A DNA stretch of 64,000 bases from Cupriavidus basilensis (GTDB taxonomy: Bacteria > Pseudomonadota > Gammaproteobacteria > Burkholderiales > Burkholderiaceae): positions 62,001 through 126,000 of the forward strand of contig NZ_BBQM01000002.1 in NCBI RefSeq assembly GCF_000876015.1. The letters are read 5' to 3'. The notes beneath the pieces were generated by a model, which ran no database searches, had not been told where the DNA came from, and was given only the letters and a program-made list of their open reading frames with translations. Shown here in pieces: positions 26,814 to 35,886 of the stretch (positions within the stretch are counted from its first letter, which is position 1; each line of letters starts with the position of its first letter). The translations under genes were made by a program, and so were the position numbers.

Positions 26814-27395
26814 TCAGCCCTTGGAGAGCGACTTCAGCGCCAGCTTGATGCCGTCCGACACGCCGGTGCCGGCCGGCACCTGCTTGATGGCCAGCGCCGC
26901 CTCCTTCTCCGAGTAGCCCAGCGCCAGCAGCGCGTTGAGGATGTCGACGGCGTTGTCGTGCACCGGCGTGCTGCCCGGCGCGTGGCCGAGCTCGGCGCCG
27001 AGCTTGCCCTTGAGCTCGAGCAGCAGGCGCTCGGCGGTCTTCTTGCCGATACCCGGCACGCGCGTCAGGCGCCCGGCCTCCTGCAGCGTGATGGCCTGCG
27101 CCAGCTCGCCGACCGACATGCCCGACAGCACGGCCAGCGCCATGCGCGCGCCGATGCCGGTGATCTTGATCAGCTCGCGGAACGCATTGCGCTCGGTGGC
27201 GGTGCCGAAGCCGTACAGCAGGTGCGCGTCCTCGCGCACGATCTGCTGGGTCAGCAGCGTGACCGGATGGCCCACCGCGGGCAGGTTGTAGAACGTGCTC
27301 ATCGGCACGTCGATCTCGTAGCCGACGCCGTGGCAGTCGACCAGCAGGTGCGGGGGATTCTTCTCGATGAGGGTGCCGGCGATGCGTCCGATCAT
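26814..27395 (-). CDS. ruvA: Holliday junction branch migration protein RuvA
   Basis: 193 residues. The N-terminal OB-fold starts [21 protein letters not shown], and the two helix-hairpin-helix motifs follow ([19 protein letters not shown] and [19 protein letters not shown] at about 73-125). The C-terminal RuvB-contacting domain is rich in acidic and hydrophobic residues ([16 protein letters not shown]). Length is normal. It lies 81 bp upstream of ruvB. ruvC is separated from it by a phosphodiesterase gene. Confidence 0.97.
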   Translation of the reverse strand: MIGRIAGTLIEKNPPHLLVDCHGVGYEIDVPMSTFYNLPAVGHPVTLLTQQIVREDAHLLYGFGTATERNAFRELIKITGIGARMALAVLSGMSVGELAQAITLQEAGRLTRVPGIGKKTAERLLLELKGKLGAELGHAPGSTPVHDNAVDILNALLALGYSEKEAALAIKQVPAGTGVSDGIKLALKSLSKG

Positions 27396-27452
27396 GGTGT
27401 CTGGTGTGTGCGGCGAAAGCGAAAGTGGGCGCCAGTGTAGCCGAGCGGCGGG

Positions 27453-28652
27453 TCAGCGTCCCAGGGTGTCGACGGCGCGGCGGCCCAGCGCCGGGTCGTC
27501 GGTGAAGACGCCGTCGACGCCGGCGGCCAGGAAGGCCTGCACCTCCCGCACCATGCCGTCCGGGCTGCGCGTGGCATCGTCGCCGCCGGTGCGCAGGCCG
27601 CGCGGCAGGAAGCTGTTCTCGGGGCGGAACGTGTACGGGTGCACCAGCAGCCCGGCGGCATGGGCGTTGCGCACCAGCGCGGTGGGCGCGCCGAGGCCGC
27701 CGCCGGCGTCGCGCGGCACCACGCTGGACTTCTCCGGCGCGATGCCGCCGGCATAGCTGGCCACCTCGCGCAGGCCGATGGGCGTCATCATGTCGGCGTA
27801 GGTGCGGGTGTCGCCGGCCAGGCGCCAGTCGGCGGGCCGGCCGCGCGCGCCGCCCATCAGCTGCACCAGCTTCACGTTCGGCATGCCGGCGCCCAGGCGC
27901 TGGCGCAGCTCGCGCAGGTTGCCGCTCTCGAACGACTGCACGTACACCGGCGCGCTGCGCGTATAGGCGTGCGCGCGCAGCGTGGCCACCAGCTTTTCCT
28001 CGAGCGGCAGGCCGATGCCGCGGAAATAGCTCGGGTGCTTGGTCTCGGGGTACAGCGCGATCACGCGGCCGCTGCGCCGCGAAGCGCTGGCCACCATGTC
28101 GATGATCTCGTCGAGGGTCGGAATCTCGAACTGGTCGTTGTACTGCGTGTTGGCGCGGCGCAGCTGCGGGATGCGCTCGCGCGCGCGCAGCGTCTTCAGT
28201 TCGGCCAGCGTGAAGTCCTCGGTGAACCAGCCGTCCAGGCGCTCGCCGTCGATCACCTTGATGCGCTTGCGGCCGGCGAACTGCGGCAGCGTGGAGACAT
28301 TGGTGGTGCCGCCGATCTCGTTCTCGTGGCGGGCCACCAGCACGCCGTCGCGCGTCGTCACGAGGTCCGGCTCGATGGCGTCGGCGCCGTCCTCGATGGC
28401 GCGCGCGTAGGATGCCAGCGTGTGTTCCGGGCGCAGCGCGCTGGCGCCGCGATGCCCGATCACCAGCGCCCTGGGCGCGGCCGGCGCCGGCGCCGGCGAT
28501 GCGGCGGGAGCCGGCGCGGTGGCCACCGGCGGCGGCGCGGCGCAGCCGGCCAGGACCGCGGCGGCCAGTGCCGGCAGCAGCGCGGCCAGGCGTGGCAGGC
28601 GCGGACGCGCGCAAGCGCGAAGGCGACGGAAGTCGGCGGGCAGGCGGAACAT
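27453..28652 (-). CDS. Glycerophosphodiester phosphodiesterase lipoprotein (GlpQ-like)
   Basis: 399 residues. A basic N-terminus, hydrophobic segment and lipobox LAGC (Cys at about residue 36) mark it as a lipoprotein, followed by an Ala/Pro linker to about residue 62. The GDPD domain has the catalytic IGHRGASALRPEHTL, DAIEPDLV and VLVARHE motifs with the GDPD insertion region typical of periplasmic GlpQ. It hydrolyses glycerophosphodiesters to glycerol-3-phosphate. The ATG at 28652 has GAGG 6 nt upstream; an ATG two codons earlier is too close to that site. It sits between ruvC and ruvA, on the same strand. Confidence 0.92.
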   Translation of the reverse strand: MFRLPADFRRLRACARPRLPRLAALLPALAAAVLAGCAAPPPVATAPAPAASPAPAPAAPRALVIGHRGASALRPEHTLASYARAIEDGADAIEPDLVTTRDGVLVARHENEIGGTTNVSTLPQFAGRKRIKVIDGERLDGWFTEDFTLAELKTLRARERIPQLRRANTQYNDQFEIPTLDEIIDMVASASRRSGRVIALYPETKHPSYFRGIGLPLEEKLVATLRAHAYTRSAPVYVQSFESGNLRELRQRLGAGMPNVKLVQLMGGARGRPADWRLAGDTRTYADMMTPIGLREVASYAGGIAPEKSSVVPRDAGGGLGAPTALVRNAHAAGLLVHPYTFRPENSFLPRGLRTGGDDATRSPDGMVREVQAFLAAGVDGVFTDDPALGRRAVDTLGR

Positions 28653-28726
28653 GAGCATCCTCGGGCGGGCAACCGTCCGATTGTAAGCGGCCCGGCGGCC
28701 GCCCCGCGCGCGGCCTGGAAAGACGA

Positions 28727-29272
28727 TCAGCCGACCAGCCGGCCGCGCCGCACGCGCATGCCCTTGCGCACCAGCTCGGGCGCGAGGCCCGTCAGCGCGC
28801 CCAGCGTATTGCTGCCGTTGGCATGGCAGATCGCCACGCCGAGCGCGTCGGCCGCATCGGAACCGGGCCGGCCGCTCAGGCTCAGCAGGCGCATCACCAT
28901 CTCCTGCACCTGCTCCTTGTTGGCGCGGCCATAGCCGACCACCGCCACCTTCAACTGCAGCGCGGTGTACTCGAACACCGGCAGGCCCTGGCCCACCAGC
29001 CCGCAGATCGCCGCGCCGCGGGCCTGGCCCAGCAGCAGCGTGGATTGCGGGTTGACGTTGACGAACACCTTCTCGATCGCGGCGCAGTCCGGCGCATAGG
29101 TGCGCGCGACCTCGCTGATGCCGTCGAACAGCGTCTTGAGGCGCGAGGGCAGATCGCTCTCGCCGTCGCTCTTGATGGTGCCCGAGGCGATGTAGGCGAG
29201 CTTGCTGCCGTGCTTTTCGAGCACGCCGAAGCCGGTGGTGCGGAGGCCGGGGTCGATGCCGAGGATACGCAT
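28727..29272 (-). CDS. ruvC: Holliday junction resolvase RuvC
   Basis: 181-residue RNase H-fold nuclease. The first catalytic Asp is in [16 protein letters not shown] (Asp7), the catalytic Glu in [11 protein letters not shown] near 66, and the last acidic residues in [17 protein letters not shown] near 140. It cuts the junctions moved by RuvAB. The gene lies downstream of purH across a strong inverted repeat, and upstream of the phosphodiesterase gene. Confidence 0.97.
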   Translation of the reverse strand: MRILGIDPGLRTTGFGVLEKHGSKLAYIASGTIKSDGESDLPSRLKTLFDGISEVARTYAPDCAAIEKVFVNVNPQSTLLLGQARGAAICGLVGQGLPVFEYTALQLKVAVVGYGRANKEQVQEMVMRLLSLSGRPGSDAADALGVAICHANGSNTLGALTGLAPELVRKGMRVRRGRLVG

Positions 29273-29390
29273 GGGATTTGGGGTGTCTGCTTGGGACCTG
29301 GCCGCGTGGCTTGGAGAGGGTGTCAGTATGACATTGCTTTTGCGGATTCTTGCTGGCGATATTGGGGTGGTCTATTACTCGGTTGGGGTT

Positions 29391-29500
29391 TGCGGGCGGT
29401 TTTGGTGCTTGAACCCAAAGGCCGTATGACATCCCCGCTGCGCGGGGATGTCATACAGCTTTTGGGTTCAAGCGCCAACGCGGCCAAAAAAAACCGCCCG
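29391..29500. repeat. Long inverted repeat between purH and ruvC
   Basis: Two 31-nt arms (29408-29438 and 29442-29472), differing at two positions, enclose a 3-nt loop. They read from CTTGAACCCAAA to GACATCCCCGC and back. Outside them a weaker pair, GCGGGCGGTTTT (about 29390-29401) and AAAACCGCCCG (about 29490-29500), extends the structure to about 110 bp. A run of A at 29487-29494 would give a T-run on the minus strand, so a terminator function for purH is possible. Confidence 0.8.
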
Positions 29501-29518
29501 TCGCTCAAATCAGGCCAA

Positions 29519-31093
29519 TCAATGCCTGAAATGCCGAGTCCCAGTCAGCACCATCGCAATATTCCTCTCATCCGCCGCCGCGATCACCTCATCGTCCCGC
29601 ACCGAACCGCCGGGCTGGATCACGCACGAGGCGCCCGCGTCCACCACCACGTCGAGGCCGTCGCGGAACGGGAAGAACGCATCCGACGCTACCGCCGAGC
29701 CGGCCAGCGTCAGGCCGGCGTTCTGCGCCTTGATGCTGGCGATGCGCGCGGAGTCCACGCGGCTCATCTGGCCGGCGCCGACGCCCAGCGTCATGCCGCC
29801 GCCGCAGAACACGATGGCGTTGGACTTGACGAACTTGGCCACGCGCCAGGCGAACATCAGGTCGTCCATTTCCTTCGGGGTGGGATGGCGCTTGGTCACC
29901 ACGCGCAGTTCTTCGCGCTGCACGTTCCTGGCGTCCGGGCCCTGCACCAGCAGGCCGCCGCCGACGCGCTTGAAGTCGTACGGGTTCACGCCCTTGCCGA
30001 GCGGGATCTCCAGCAGGCGCACGTTCTGCTTGGCGGCGAACACCGCGCGCGCGCCGGCCGTGAACGACGGCGCGATCAGCACTTCGACGAACTGCTTGGC
30101 CACCACCTGCGCGGCGGCTTCGTCGAGCTCGACGTTGAAGGCGATGATGCCGCCGAAGGCCGAGGTGGAGTCGGTCTTGAAGGCCTTCTCGTAGGCTTCC
30201 AGCGCGCTGGCGCCCACTGCCACGCCGCACGGGTTGGCGTGCTTGATGATGACGCAGGCCGCGCCGTAGGCGGCGTCGAACGACTTGACGCATTCCCACG
30301 CGGCGTCGGCGTCGGCGATGTTGTTGTACGACAGTTCCTTGCCCTGCAGCTGCGCGTAGTTGGCCAGCGCGCCGTCGAACGGCTTGAGGTCGCGGTAGAA
30401 CGCGGCCGACTGGTGCGGGTTCTCGCCGTAGCGCATTTCCTGCACCTTCTCGAAGGCGAGGTTGAGCGTCTGCGGGTAGGCGCTGCGGGCCTGGTGCGAC
30501 TTGTCGGCGCCGAGGCTGGTCAGGTAGTTGGTGATGGCGCCGTCGTACTGCGCGGTGTGCGCGAACACCTTGGTGGCCAGGCGGAAGTTGGTGTCGTAGC
30601 CGACGCTGTTGGCGTTGGCGCGCATTTCCGCCAGCACCGGCGCGTAGTCGGCGGGGTCCACCACCACGGTGACGTCGCGGTGGTTCTTGGCCGCCGAGCG
30701 CAGCATGGTGGGGCCGCCGATGTCGATGTTCTCGATCGCGTCCGGCAGCGTGCAGTCGTCCTTGGCCACGGTCTGCTGGAACGGGTACAGGTTGACCACC
30801 AGCAGGTCGATGGTGGGGATGTCGTGCGCGGCCAGCGCGGCCATGTGCTCGGGCAGGTCGCGGCGCGCCAGGATGCCGCCGTGCACCTTGGGGTGCAGCG
30901 TCTTGACGCGGCCGTCGAGCATTTCGGGGAAGCCGGTGTAGTCGGCCACTTCCGTGACCGGCAGGCCGGCCTCGGCGAGCAGCTTGGCGGTGCCGCCGGT
31001 GGAGAGCAGCGCCACGCCCAGCGCGTTGAGCTCGCGGGCGAAGTCGACGATGCCGGTCTTGTCGGATACGGAGAGAAGAGCTTGCTTGATCAT
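29519..31093 (-). CDS. purH: Bifunctional AICAR transformylase / IMP cyclohydrolase
   Basis: 524-residue enzyme for the last two steps of IMP synthesis. The N-terminal cyclohydrolase domain (about 1-200) has [28 protein letters not shown] and [15 protein letters not shown]. The C-terminal transformylase domain has the catalytic Lys-His in [15 protein letters not shown] near 255 and [12 protein letters not shown] near 435. It starts 16 bp after fis on the same strand, in the Burkholderiaceae order dusB-fis-purH-ruvC. Confidence 0.97.
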   Translation of the reverse strand: MIKQALLSVSDKTGIVDFARELNALGVALLSTGGTAKLLAEAGLPVTEVADYTGFPEMLDGRVKTLHPKVHGGILARRDLPEHMAALAAHDIPTIDLLVVNLYPFQQTVAKDDCTLPDAIENIDIGGPTMLRSAAKNHRDVTVVVDPADYAPVLAEMRANANSVGYDTNFRLATKVFAHTAQYDGAITNYLTSLGADKSHQARSAYPQTLNLAFEKVQEMRYGENPHQSAAFYRDLKPFDGALANYAQLQGKELSYNNIADADAAWECVKSFDAAYGAACVIIKHANPCGVAVGASALEAYEKAFKTDSTSAFGGIIAFNVELDEAAAQVVAKQFVEVLIAPSFTAGARAVFAAKQNVRLLEIPLGKGVNPYDFKRVGGGLLVQGPDARNVQREELRVVTKRHPTPKEMDDLMFAWRVAKFVKSNAIVFCGGGMTLGVGAGQMSRVDSARIASIKAQNAGLTLAGSAVASDAFFPFRDGLDVVVDAGASCVIQPGGSVRDDEVIAAADERNIAMVLTGTRHFRH

Positions 31094-31109
31094 GGCTGTG
31101 GGGAACGCT

Positions 31110-31343
31110 TCAAAGTAAACCGTGCTGCTGCAGTTTCTTGCGCAGCGTATTGCGATTGATGCCCAGGTAGGCGGCGGCCAGCGACTGGTTGCGCTCGGCG
31201 CGCGCCATCACGGCTTCCAGCAGCGGCCGCTCCACGGCTTCGAGCACCATGTTGTACATGTTCGACGGCTCTTCGCCGTCCAGGTCGCGGAAATAGGCAC
31301 TCAGGCTGTCCCGAATGCACTGGTCGATAGCGTTGCGGCTCAT
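31110..31343 (-). CDS. fis: Fis family DNA-binding protein
   Basis: 77 residues, the short betaproteobacterial form of the nucleoid protein Fis. The C-terminal helix-turn-helix [25 protein letters not shown] covers about the last 27 residues, and the N-terminal dimer region includes [21 protein letters not shown]. coli Fis is 98 residues, so the N-terminal arm is shorter here. Its ATG overlaps the dusB stop by 4 bp, the same dusB-fis coupling as in E. coli. Confidence 0.93.
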   Translation of the reverse strand: MSRNAIDQCIRDSLSAYFRDLDGEEPSNMYNMVLEAVERPLLEAVMARAERNQSLAAAYLGINRNTLRKKLQQHGLL

Positions 31344-32431
31344 GCGGCAAGCAACTCCCCGTTCTTGTTGTTGTTCGACCCGTTGCGGTCGTCTTCGTCG
31401 CCGTCCGGGCCGGCCGCGCCTTCGTCCACGTAGACCAGGCGGTCCGACAGCAGCGCCTGCTGGTCGAAGAAGGCGTTGACCGCGGCCAGCTGGGCGGTGC
31501 TGCTGTCCAGCGTGTTCATGTGGTGGCGGAACAGGTTGGCGCCGGCCAGCCCGCGCGTGTACCACGCGATGTGCTTGCGCGCGGTGCGCACGCCGGTGAA
31601 CTCGCCGTAGAACGCGTAGTGGTCTTCGAGGTGCTCGTTCATGATCGCGCGGATCTCGGCCACCTCGGGCGGCGGCAGCAGCGCGCCGGTGTCGAGATAG
31701 TGCGCGATCTCGCGGAACAGCCAGGGCCGGCCCTGCGCCGCGCGGCCGATCATGATGGCGTCGGCGCCGGTCGCGGCCAGCACGTGCCTGGCCTTGTGCG
31801 GCGAGTCGATGTCGCCGTTGGCGACCACCGGGATCGAGACCGACGCCTTGACCGCGGCGATGGTCTCGTACTCGGCCTCGCCCTTGTACAGGTCGGCGCG
31901 CGTGCGGCCGTGCACGGTCAGCATGCTGATGCCGGCTTCCTGGGCGAGGTGCGCGACGCGCAGCGCGTTGCGGTTCTGGCGGTCCCAGCCGGTGCGGATC
32001 TTGAGCGTGACGGGCACGCGCGGATCGACCTCGGCCACCGCGGCGACCACCGCCGCGACGATGCGCGCCACCAGCGGCTCGTTCTGCAGCAGCGCCGAGC
32101 CGGCGGCGACGTTGCACACCTTCTTGGCCGGGCAGCCCATGTTGATGTCGATGATCTGCGCGCCGCGCTCGACGTTGTAGCGCGCCGCCTCGGCCATCAT
32201 CGACGGCTCGGCGCCGGCGATCTGCACCGCGATCGGCTCGACTTCGCCGGTGTGATTGGCGCGCCGCATGGTCTTCTCGCTCTTCCACAACTGCGCATTG
32301 GACGCGACCATTTCCGACACCGCATAACCCGCGCCCAGCCGCTTGCAGAGCTGGCGGAAGGGACGGTCCGTCACGCCGGCCATGGGCGCGACGAACAGAT
32401 TGTTGCGGAGCAGGTGCGGTCCGATTTGCAC
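31340..32431 (-). CDS. dusB: tRNA-dihydrouridine synthase B
   Basis: About 363 residues, an FMN-dependent TIM-barrel enzyme that reduces uridine in the tRNA D-loop. APMAGVTDRPFRQLCKRLG (about 16-34), the catalytic Cys in INMGCPAKKVC (about 100), HGRTRADLYKG and ANGDIDSP are visible. The GTG at 32431 is preferred because the product then starts MQIGPHLLRNN like other DusB proteins; an ATG at 32491 or 32518 would add 20-29 residues. The C-terminus carries a 35-residue Asp/Asn-rich extension ending [11 protein letters not shown]. It is translationally coupled to fis. Confidence 0.93.
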   Translation of the reverse strand: MQIGPHLLRNNLFVAPMAGVTDRPFRQLCKRLGAGYAVSEMVASNAQLWKSEKTMRRANHTGEVEPIAVQIAGAEPSMMAEAARYNVERGAQIIDINMGCPAKKVCNVAAGSALLQNEPLVARIVAAVVAAVAEVDPRVPVTLKIRTGWDRQNRNALRVAHLAQEAGISMLTVHGRTRADLYKGEAEYETIAAVKASVSIPVVANGDIDSPHKARHVLAATGADAIMIGRAAQGRPWLFREIAHYLDTGALLPPPEVAEIRAIMNEHLEDHYAFYGEFTGVRTARKHIAWYTRGLAGANLFRHHMNTLDSSTAQLAAVNAFFDQQALLSDRLVYVDEGAAGPDGDEDDRNGSNNNKNGELLAA

Positions 32432-32689
32432 GATAGAGACTGGCGGGGGGCCGGCAAGGCGGCCCGCAACGAGACAAAAATGAAATGGCATGCCCTGCCG
32501 AAACCATGCTCGGCGCATGGTTCGGCGACTTCCAGGGGCATGTGCGAGGGCAGGATTTTACCGCCAAACCGGGCGGGTTGCTTAAGTTTTGAGCAAATAA
32601 TCGCAAGGGCGCCGCGACGGCCGGCGGCGGGACCGTGGCGCAGCGCGGCCGCGCGCCCCGCAGCGCGCGTTGCCGCGGGCCCGGCGGCG

Positions 32690-33928
32690 TCAGCGCCGCA
32701 TGCCGTACATCATCTGTCGCGCCAGCGCATCCTTGAGCGGCCCGAGGCAGGCCAGCGCCGCCAGCGAGGCGCCGCGCGCATGCGCGGCCAGCGGGTAGGA
32801 CACGCCGAACAGCCGGGGCAGCATGTCGGTCACGCCGATGGTCACGGCGCGGTCCAGCCGCTGCCGCCCGGCGAACGCCTGCAAGGCCTGCGGGCTGCAC
32901 TCGGCGCGCAGCGCGGCGCCCAGCGCGAACGCGTCGCGCAGCCCCAGGTTGAGGCCCTGGCCGGCCACCGGATGCAGCGTCTGCGCGGCATTGCCGACCG
33001 CGCCCACGCGGCCGTCGACCGTCACCTGGGCGGCATTGAGCCCGAGCGGGAACGCGTGGCGCTTGCCGATCGCGGTGAAGCGGCCCATGCGCGCGCCGAA
33101 CGCCTGCTCCAGCTCGGCGAGGAACGCCGCGTCGGGCAGGGCCAGGCGGCGCGCCGCCTGTTCCGGCGGGCAGCACCAGACCAGCGCGTAGCCCGGCTCG
33201 CCGTGCTGTTCTTCATAGGGCAGCAGCGCCAGCGGGCCTTCCTCGGTGAAGCGCTCCCAGGCCCAGCCCGGCTGCGGGCGCGAGCAGATCACGTGGGCGA
33301 TGATGGCGGTCTGGCCGTAGTCGCGCCGGAACACCGGGCCGCCGCGCGCGCGCGGCGCGGCCTTGTCCTTGTCTTTGCCCTGGTCCTTGTCGGCCTGCGG
33401 CTGGAACAGGCCGCCCTCGGCCTGCACCGCCAGCCGCGCGGTGAAGACGGCGGGCTGCTGCTCGTGCGCGTGGCCGCTCAGGCGCACCAGCCCGGCGGGA
33501 TCGTCGTGCTGCCCGGTGTGCCCGATGTGCGTGTCGTAGGCGCGCAGCAGGCGCGCGCCGCCGTCCGGCACGGACTGCGCGGCCGCGGCCAGCGCCCGCT
33601 CGAGCGCGCCGCACAGCTCGCCGTAGCGCACCACGTAGCCGAGCGCCGGCACGGCGTAGTCGTCGTGGTGCAGGCGCACGTGGCCGAAGCGCCCGCGCTG
33701 CGACACATGGATGTGTTCGATCGGCGTCACCGCGCGCGGCCATGCGCCGATCTGCTCGAGCAGCTGGCGGCTGCCGTGCGAGAGCGCGATGGCGCGCGGG
33801 TCGCGCGCCGCGCGCGCCGGCGTGGCGGCGTCGATCAGCGCCACCCGCCAGGGACTGGTGCGCAGCAGCAGGCAGGCCAGGGACAGGCCGACCGGGCCGG
33901 CGCCGACGATGGCGATATCCGCGTCCAT
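32690..33928 (-). CDS. ubiH: Ubiquinone biosynthesis FAD monooxygenase (UbiH/VisC family)
   Basis: 412-residue flavoprotein hydroxylase of ubiquinone ring synthesis. The FAD motif AIVGAGPVGLSLACLLL is at about residues 6-22, DPRAIALSHGSRQLLE follows near 43, and the second FAD motif GNAAQTLHPVAGQGLNLGLRD near 320 is the form seen in UbiH. The ATG at 33928 starts at the FAD motif, 7 bp after the previous stop; an ATG at 33955 is an alternative. A hydrophilic insert DKDQGKDKDK at about 195-204, encoded by a hexamer-like repeat, is unusual for the family. Confidence 0.88.
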   Translation of the reverse strand: MDADIAIVGAGPVGLSLACLLLRTSPWRVALIDAATPARAARDPRAIALSHGSRQLLEQIGAWPRAVTPIEHIHVSQRGRFGHVRLHHDDYAVPALGYVVRYGELCGALERALAAAAQSVPDGGARLLRAYDTHIGHTGQHDDPAGLVRLSGHAHEQQPAVFTARLAVQAEGGLFQPQADKDQGKDKDKAAPRARGGPVFRRDYGQTAIIAHVICSRPQPGWAWERFTEEGPLALLPYEEQHGEPGYALVWCCPPEQAARRLALPDAAFLAELEQAFGARMGRFTAIGKRHAFPLGLNAAQVTVDGRVGAVGNAAQTLHPVAGQGLNLGLRDAFALGAALRAECSPQALQAFAGRQRLDRAVTIGVTDMLPRLFGVSYPLAAHARGASLAALACLGPLKDALARQMMYGMRR

Positions 33929-33935
33929 GATGTCG

Positions 33936-34445
33936 TCAGTGGCCGCCGGGCGCATGCGTGCCGTCCGCCGCGTCCGCCTGCCTTGCCGGGTCCGCCGCGC
34001 CGGCATCGCTCGCGGCCGGCTCCGGCTGCGCGCCGCGCTTCCACAGGTTGGCGTCGGTGCGGTGCTTGCCGGCCGCGGCGTCGCGCAGCGCGTTGTCGAG
34101 CTTGGACTGGCTGAAGCCGGGCAGCGCCTGCAGGCGCTCCACCAGCGCGGCCTGGTTGACCGCGTTCATCGGCACCACGCAGCCGCGCCGGGTGCCGTCG
34201 GCGGCCGGGTCGCCGACCAGGATCAGCCAGGCGGGGCCGGCCCACGGCTCGCGGTTCGAGACCCGCACCACCACGCGCTCCAGCGCGTCCCACTCGACTT
34301 CCTCGCGCTGGCCGTCGGGGCGGTGCACCACCACGCGGTCATCGTAGAGATTGATCACGAACGGCTGCGACGGATCGTAGCCGCGCGCGCGCGGGGCGTC
34401 GGCGCGGCCGGCGCCGGGCAGGACCTTGCGCAGCCAGCCGATCAT
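33936..34445 (-). CDS. Conserved hypothetical protein in the pepP-ubiH operon
   Basis: 169 residues with no family I recognise. The N-terminal part MIGWLRKVLPGAG is weakly amphipathic, and the middle (about 28-115) is a compact domain with INLYDDRVVVHRPDGQ, WDALERVVVRVSN and PAWLILVGD strands and a PMNAVNQAALVERLQALPGF helix. The tail from about 130 is Ala/Asp/Pro-rich and probably disordered. The ATG overlaps the pepP stop (ATGA), so translation is coupled. The strand pattern resembles small PH-like or DUF-type domains, but no function can be given. Confidence 0.8.
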   Translation of the reverse strand: MIGWLRKVLPGAGRADAPRARGYDPSQPFVINLYDDRVVVHRPDGQREEVEWDALERVVVRVSNREPWAGPAWLILVGDPAADGTRRGCVVPMNAVNQAALVERLQALPGFSQSKLDNALRDAAAGKHRTDANLWKRGAQPEPAASDAGAADPARQADAADGTHAPGGH

Positions 34446-35824
34446 CGCGCACCTCCCGCCTCGCGCATGAGGGCTTCGATCTCGTCGGCCTTGACCGGCA
34501 CGCCGCGCGTGATCAGCTCGCAGCCGGTGGCGGTGACGACCGCGTCGTCCTCGATGCGGATGCCGATGTGCCAGAAGCGCTCGGGCACATCCGGCGCCGG
34601 GCGCACGTAGATGCCCGGCTCCACGGTCAGCACCATGCCGGGCTCGAGCGGGCGCCACGGGCGTTCGCCTTCGGCCGGCGCGGCGCCCGGCACGCGGTAT
34701 TCGCCCACGTCGTGCACGTCCATGCCCAGCCAGTGGCCGGTGCGGTGCATGTAGAACTGGCGGTAGGCGCCGCTGGCGAGCACGTCGTCGACGTTGCCGC
34801 AGCGGTTCGCGTCGAGCAGGCCGCTGTCGAGCATGCCCTGCGCCAGCACGCGCGTGGCGGCGTCGTGCGGCACGTTGTAGGGCACGCCGGGGCGGGTCTC
34901 GGCAATGGCGGCTTCCTGCGCGGCCAGCACCAGGTCGTAGAGTTCGCGCTGGGCCGGCGAGAAGCGGCCCGAGACCGGGAAGGTGCGGGTGATGTCCGAC
35001 GCATAGCTGTCGAGTTCGCAGCCGGCGTCGATCAGGCACAGGTCGCCGTCGCGCAGTTCGGCCGGGCCGGCGCGGTAGTGCAGCACGCAGGCATTGGCGC
35101 CGGTGGCGACGATCGAATTGTAGGCCACGCTCTGCGCGCCGTGGCGGCGGAATTCGTAGAGCAGCTCGGCTTCGAGGTGGTATTCGCGCAGCCCCTGGCG
35201 CGACGCGCGCATGGCGCGCACGTGCGCCTGCGCCGAGATCTCGCCGGCGCGGCGCATCACCGCGATCTCGCCGGCGTCCTTGAACAGGCGCATCTCGTCG
35301 AGGATGGTGCGGATGTCGAGCGCGGTCGCCGGCGCGGTCACGCCGGCGCGGCCCTGCATGCGCACCGCGTCGAGCCAGCGGCGCACCTGCATGTCGGTGC
35401 GGGTGGTGGCGGCCAGCGGGTAGGCCAGCACGGCGTGGTTGGCCAGCAGCGGCGGCAGCAGCGTGTCGATCTCCTCGACCGAATGCGCCGCGTCGAAGCC
35501 GAACGCGGCCTGCGCGCCTTCCGGGCCGTGGCGGAAGCCGTCCCAGATCTCGCGCTCTTCGTGCTTGGGGCGGCAGAACAGGATGCAGCGCTCCGGGCCC
35601 GCGGCCGGCGCCACCAGCACCAGCACCGCTTCCGGCTCGGTGAAGCCGGTCAGGTAATAGAAATAGCTGTCGTGGCGATACGGGTAGTCGCTGTCGCGGT
35701 TGCGCATGGCTTCCGGCGCGGTGGGCAGGATCGCCACGCCGCCGCCGGCGGCGCGCAACTGCTGCAGCACGCGGGCGCGGCGGCCGCGACAGGCGGAAAG
35801 AAGGGCGGGGTCGGGAGCGGTCAT
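34442..35824 (-). CDS. pepP: Xaa-Pro aminopeptidase (aminopeptidase P)
   Basis: 460-residue M24 metallopeptidase that removes an N-terminal residue before proline. The N-terminal creatinase-like domain has NRDSDYPYRHDSYFYYLTGF at about residue 42. The dinuclear metal ligands of the C-terminal pita-bread domain are visible: DAGCELDSYASDITRTFP near 270, HWLGMDVHDVG near 360 and LTVEPGIYV near 407. The start MTAPDPALL at 35824 fits family length. It sits 62 bp after murU and is coupled to the next gene. Confidence 0.95.
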   Translation of the reverse strand: MTAPDPALLSACRGRRARVLQQLRAAGGGVAILPTAPEAMRNRDSDYPYRHDSYFYYLTGFTEPEAVLVLVAPAAGPERCILFCRPKHEEREIWDGFRHGPEGAQAAFGFDAAHSVEEIDTLLPPLLANHAVLAYPLAATTRTDMQVRRWLDAVRMQGRAGVTAPATALDIRTILDEMRLFKDAGEIAVMRRAGEISAQAHVRAMRASRQGLREYHLEAELLYEFRRHGAQSVAYNSIVATGANACVLHYRAGPAELRDGDLCLIDAGCELDSYASDITRTFPVSGRFSPAQRELYDLVLAAQEAAIAETRPGVPYNVPHDAATRVLAQGMLDSGLLDANRCGNVDDVLASGAYRQFYMHRTGHWLGMDVHDVGEYRVPGAAPAEGERPWRPLEPGMVLTVEPGIYVRPAPDVPERFWHIGIRIEDDAVVTATGCELITRGVPVKADEIEALMREAGGAR

Positions 35825-35886
35825 GTGTGTGGCCACGTGGATGTTGGGGGGAACAGGCTCGATTCTACGCCGCCGCCATCGGCGGG

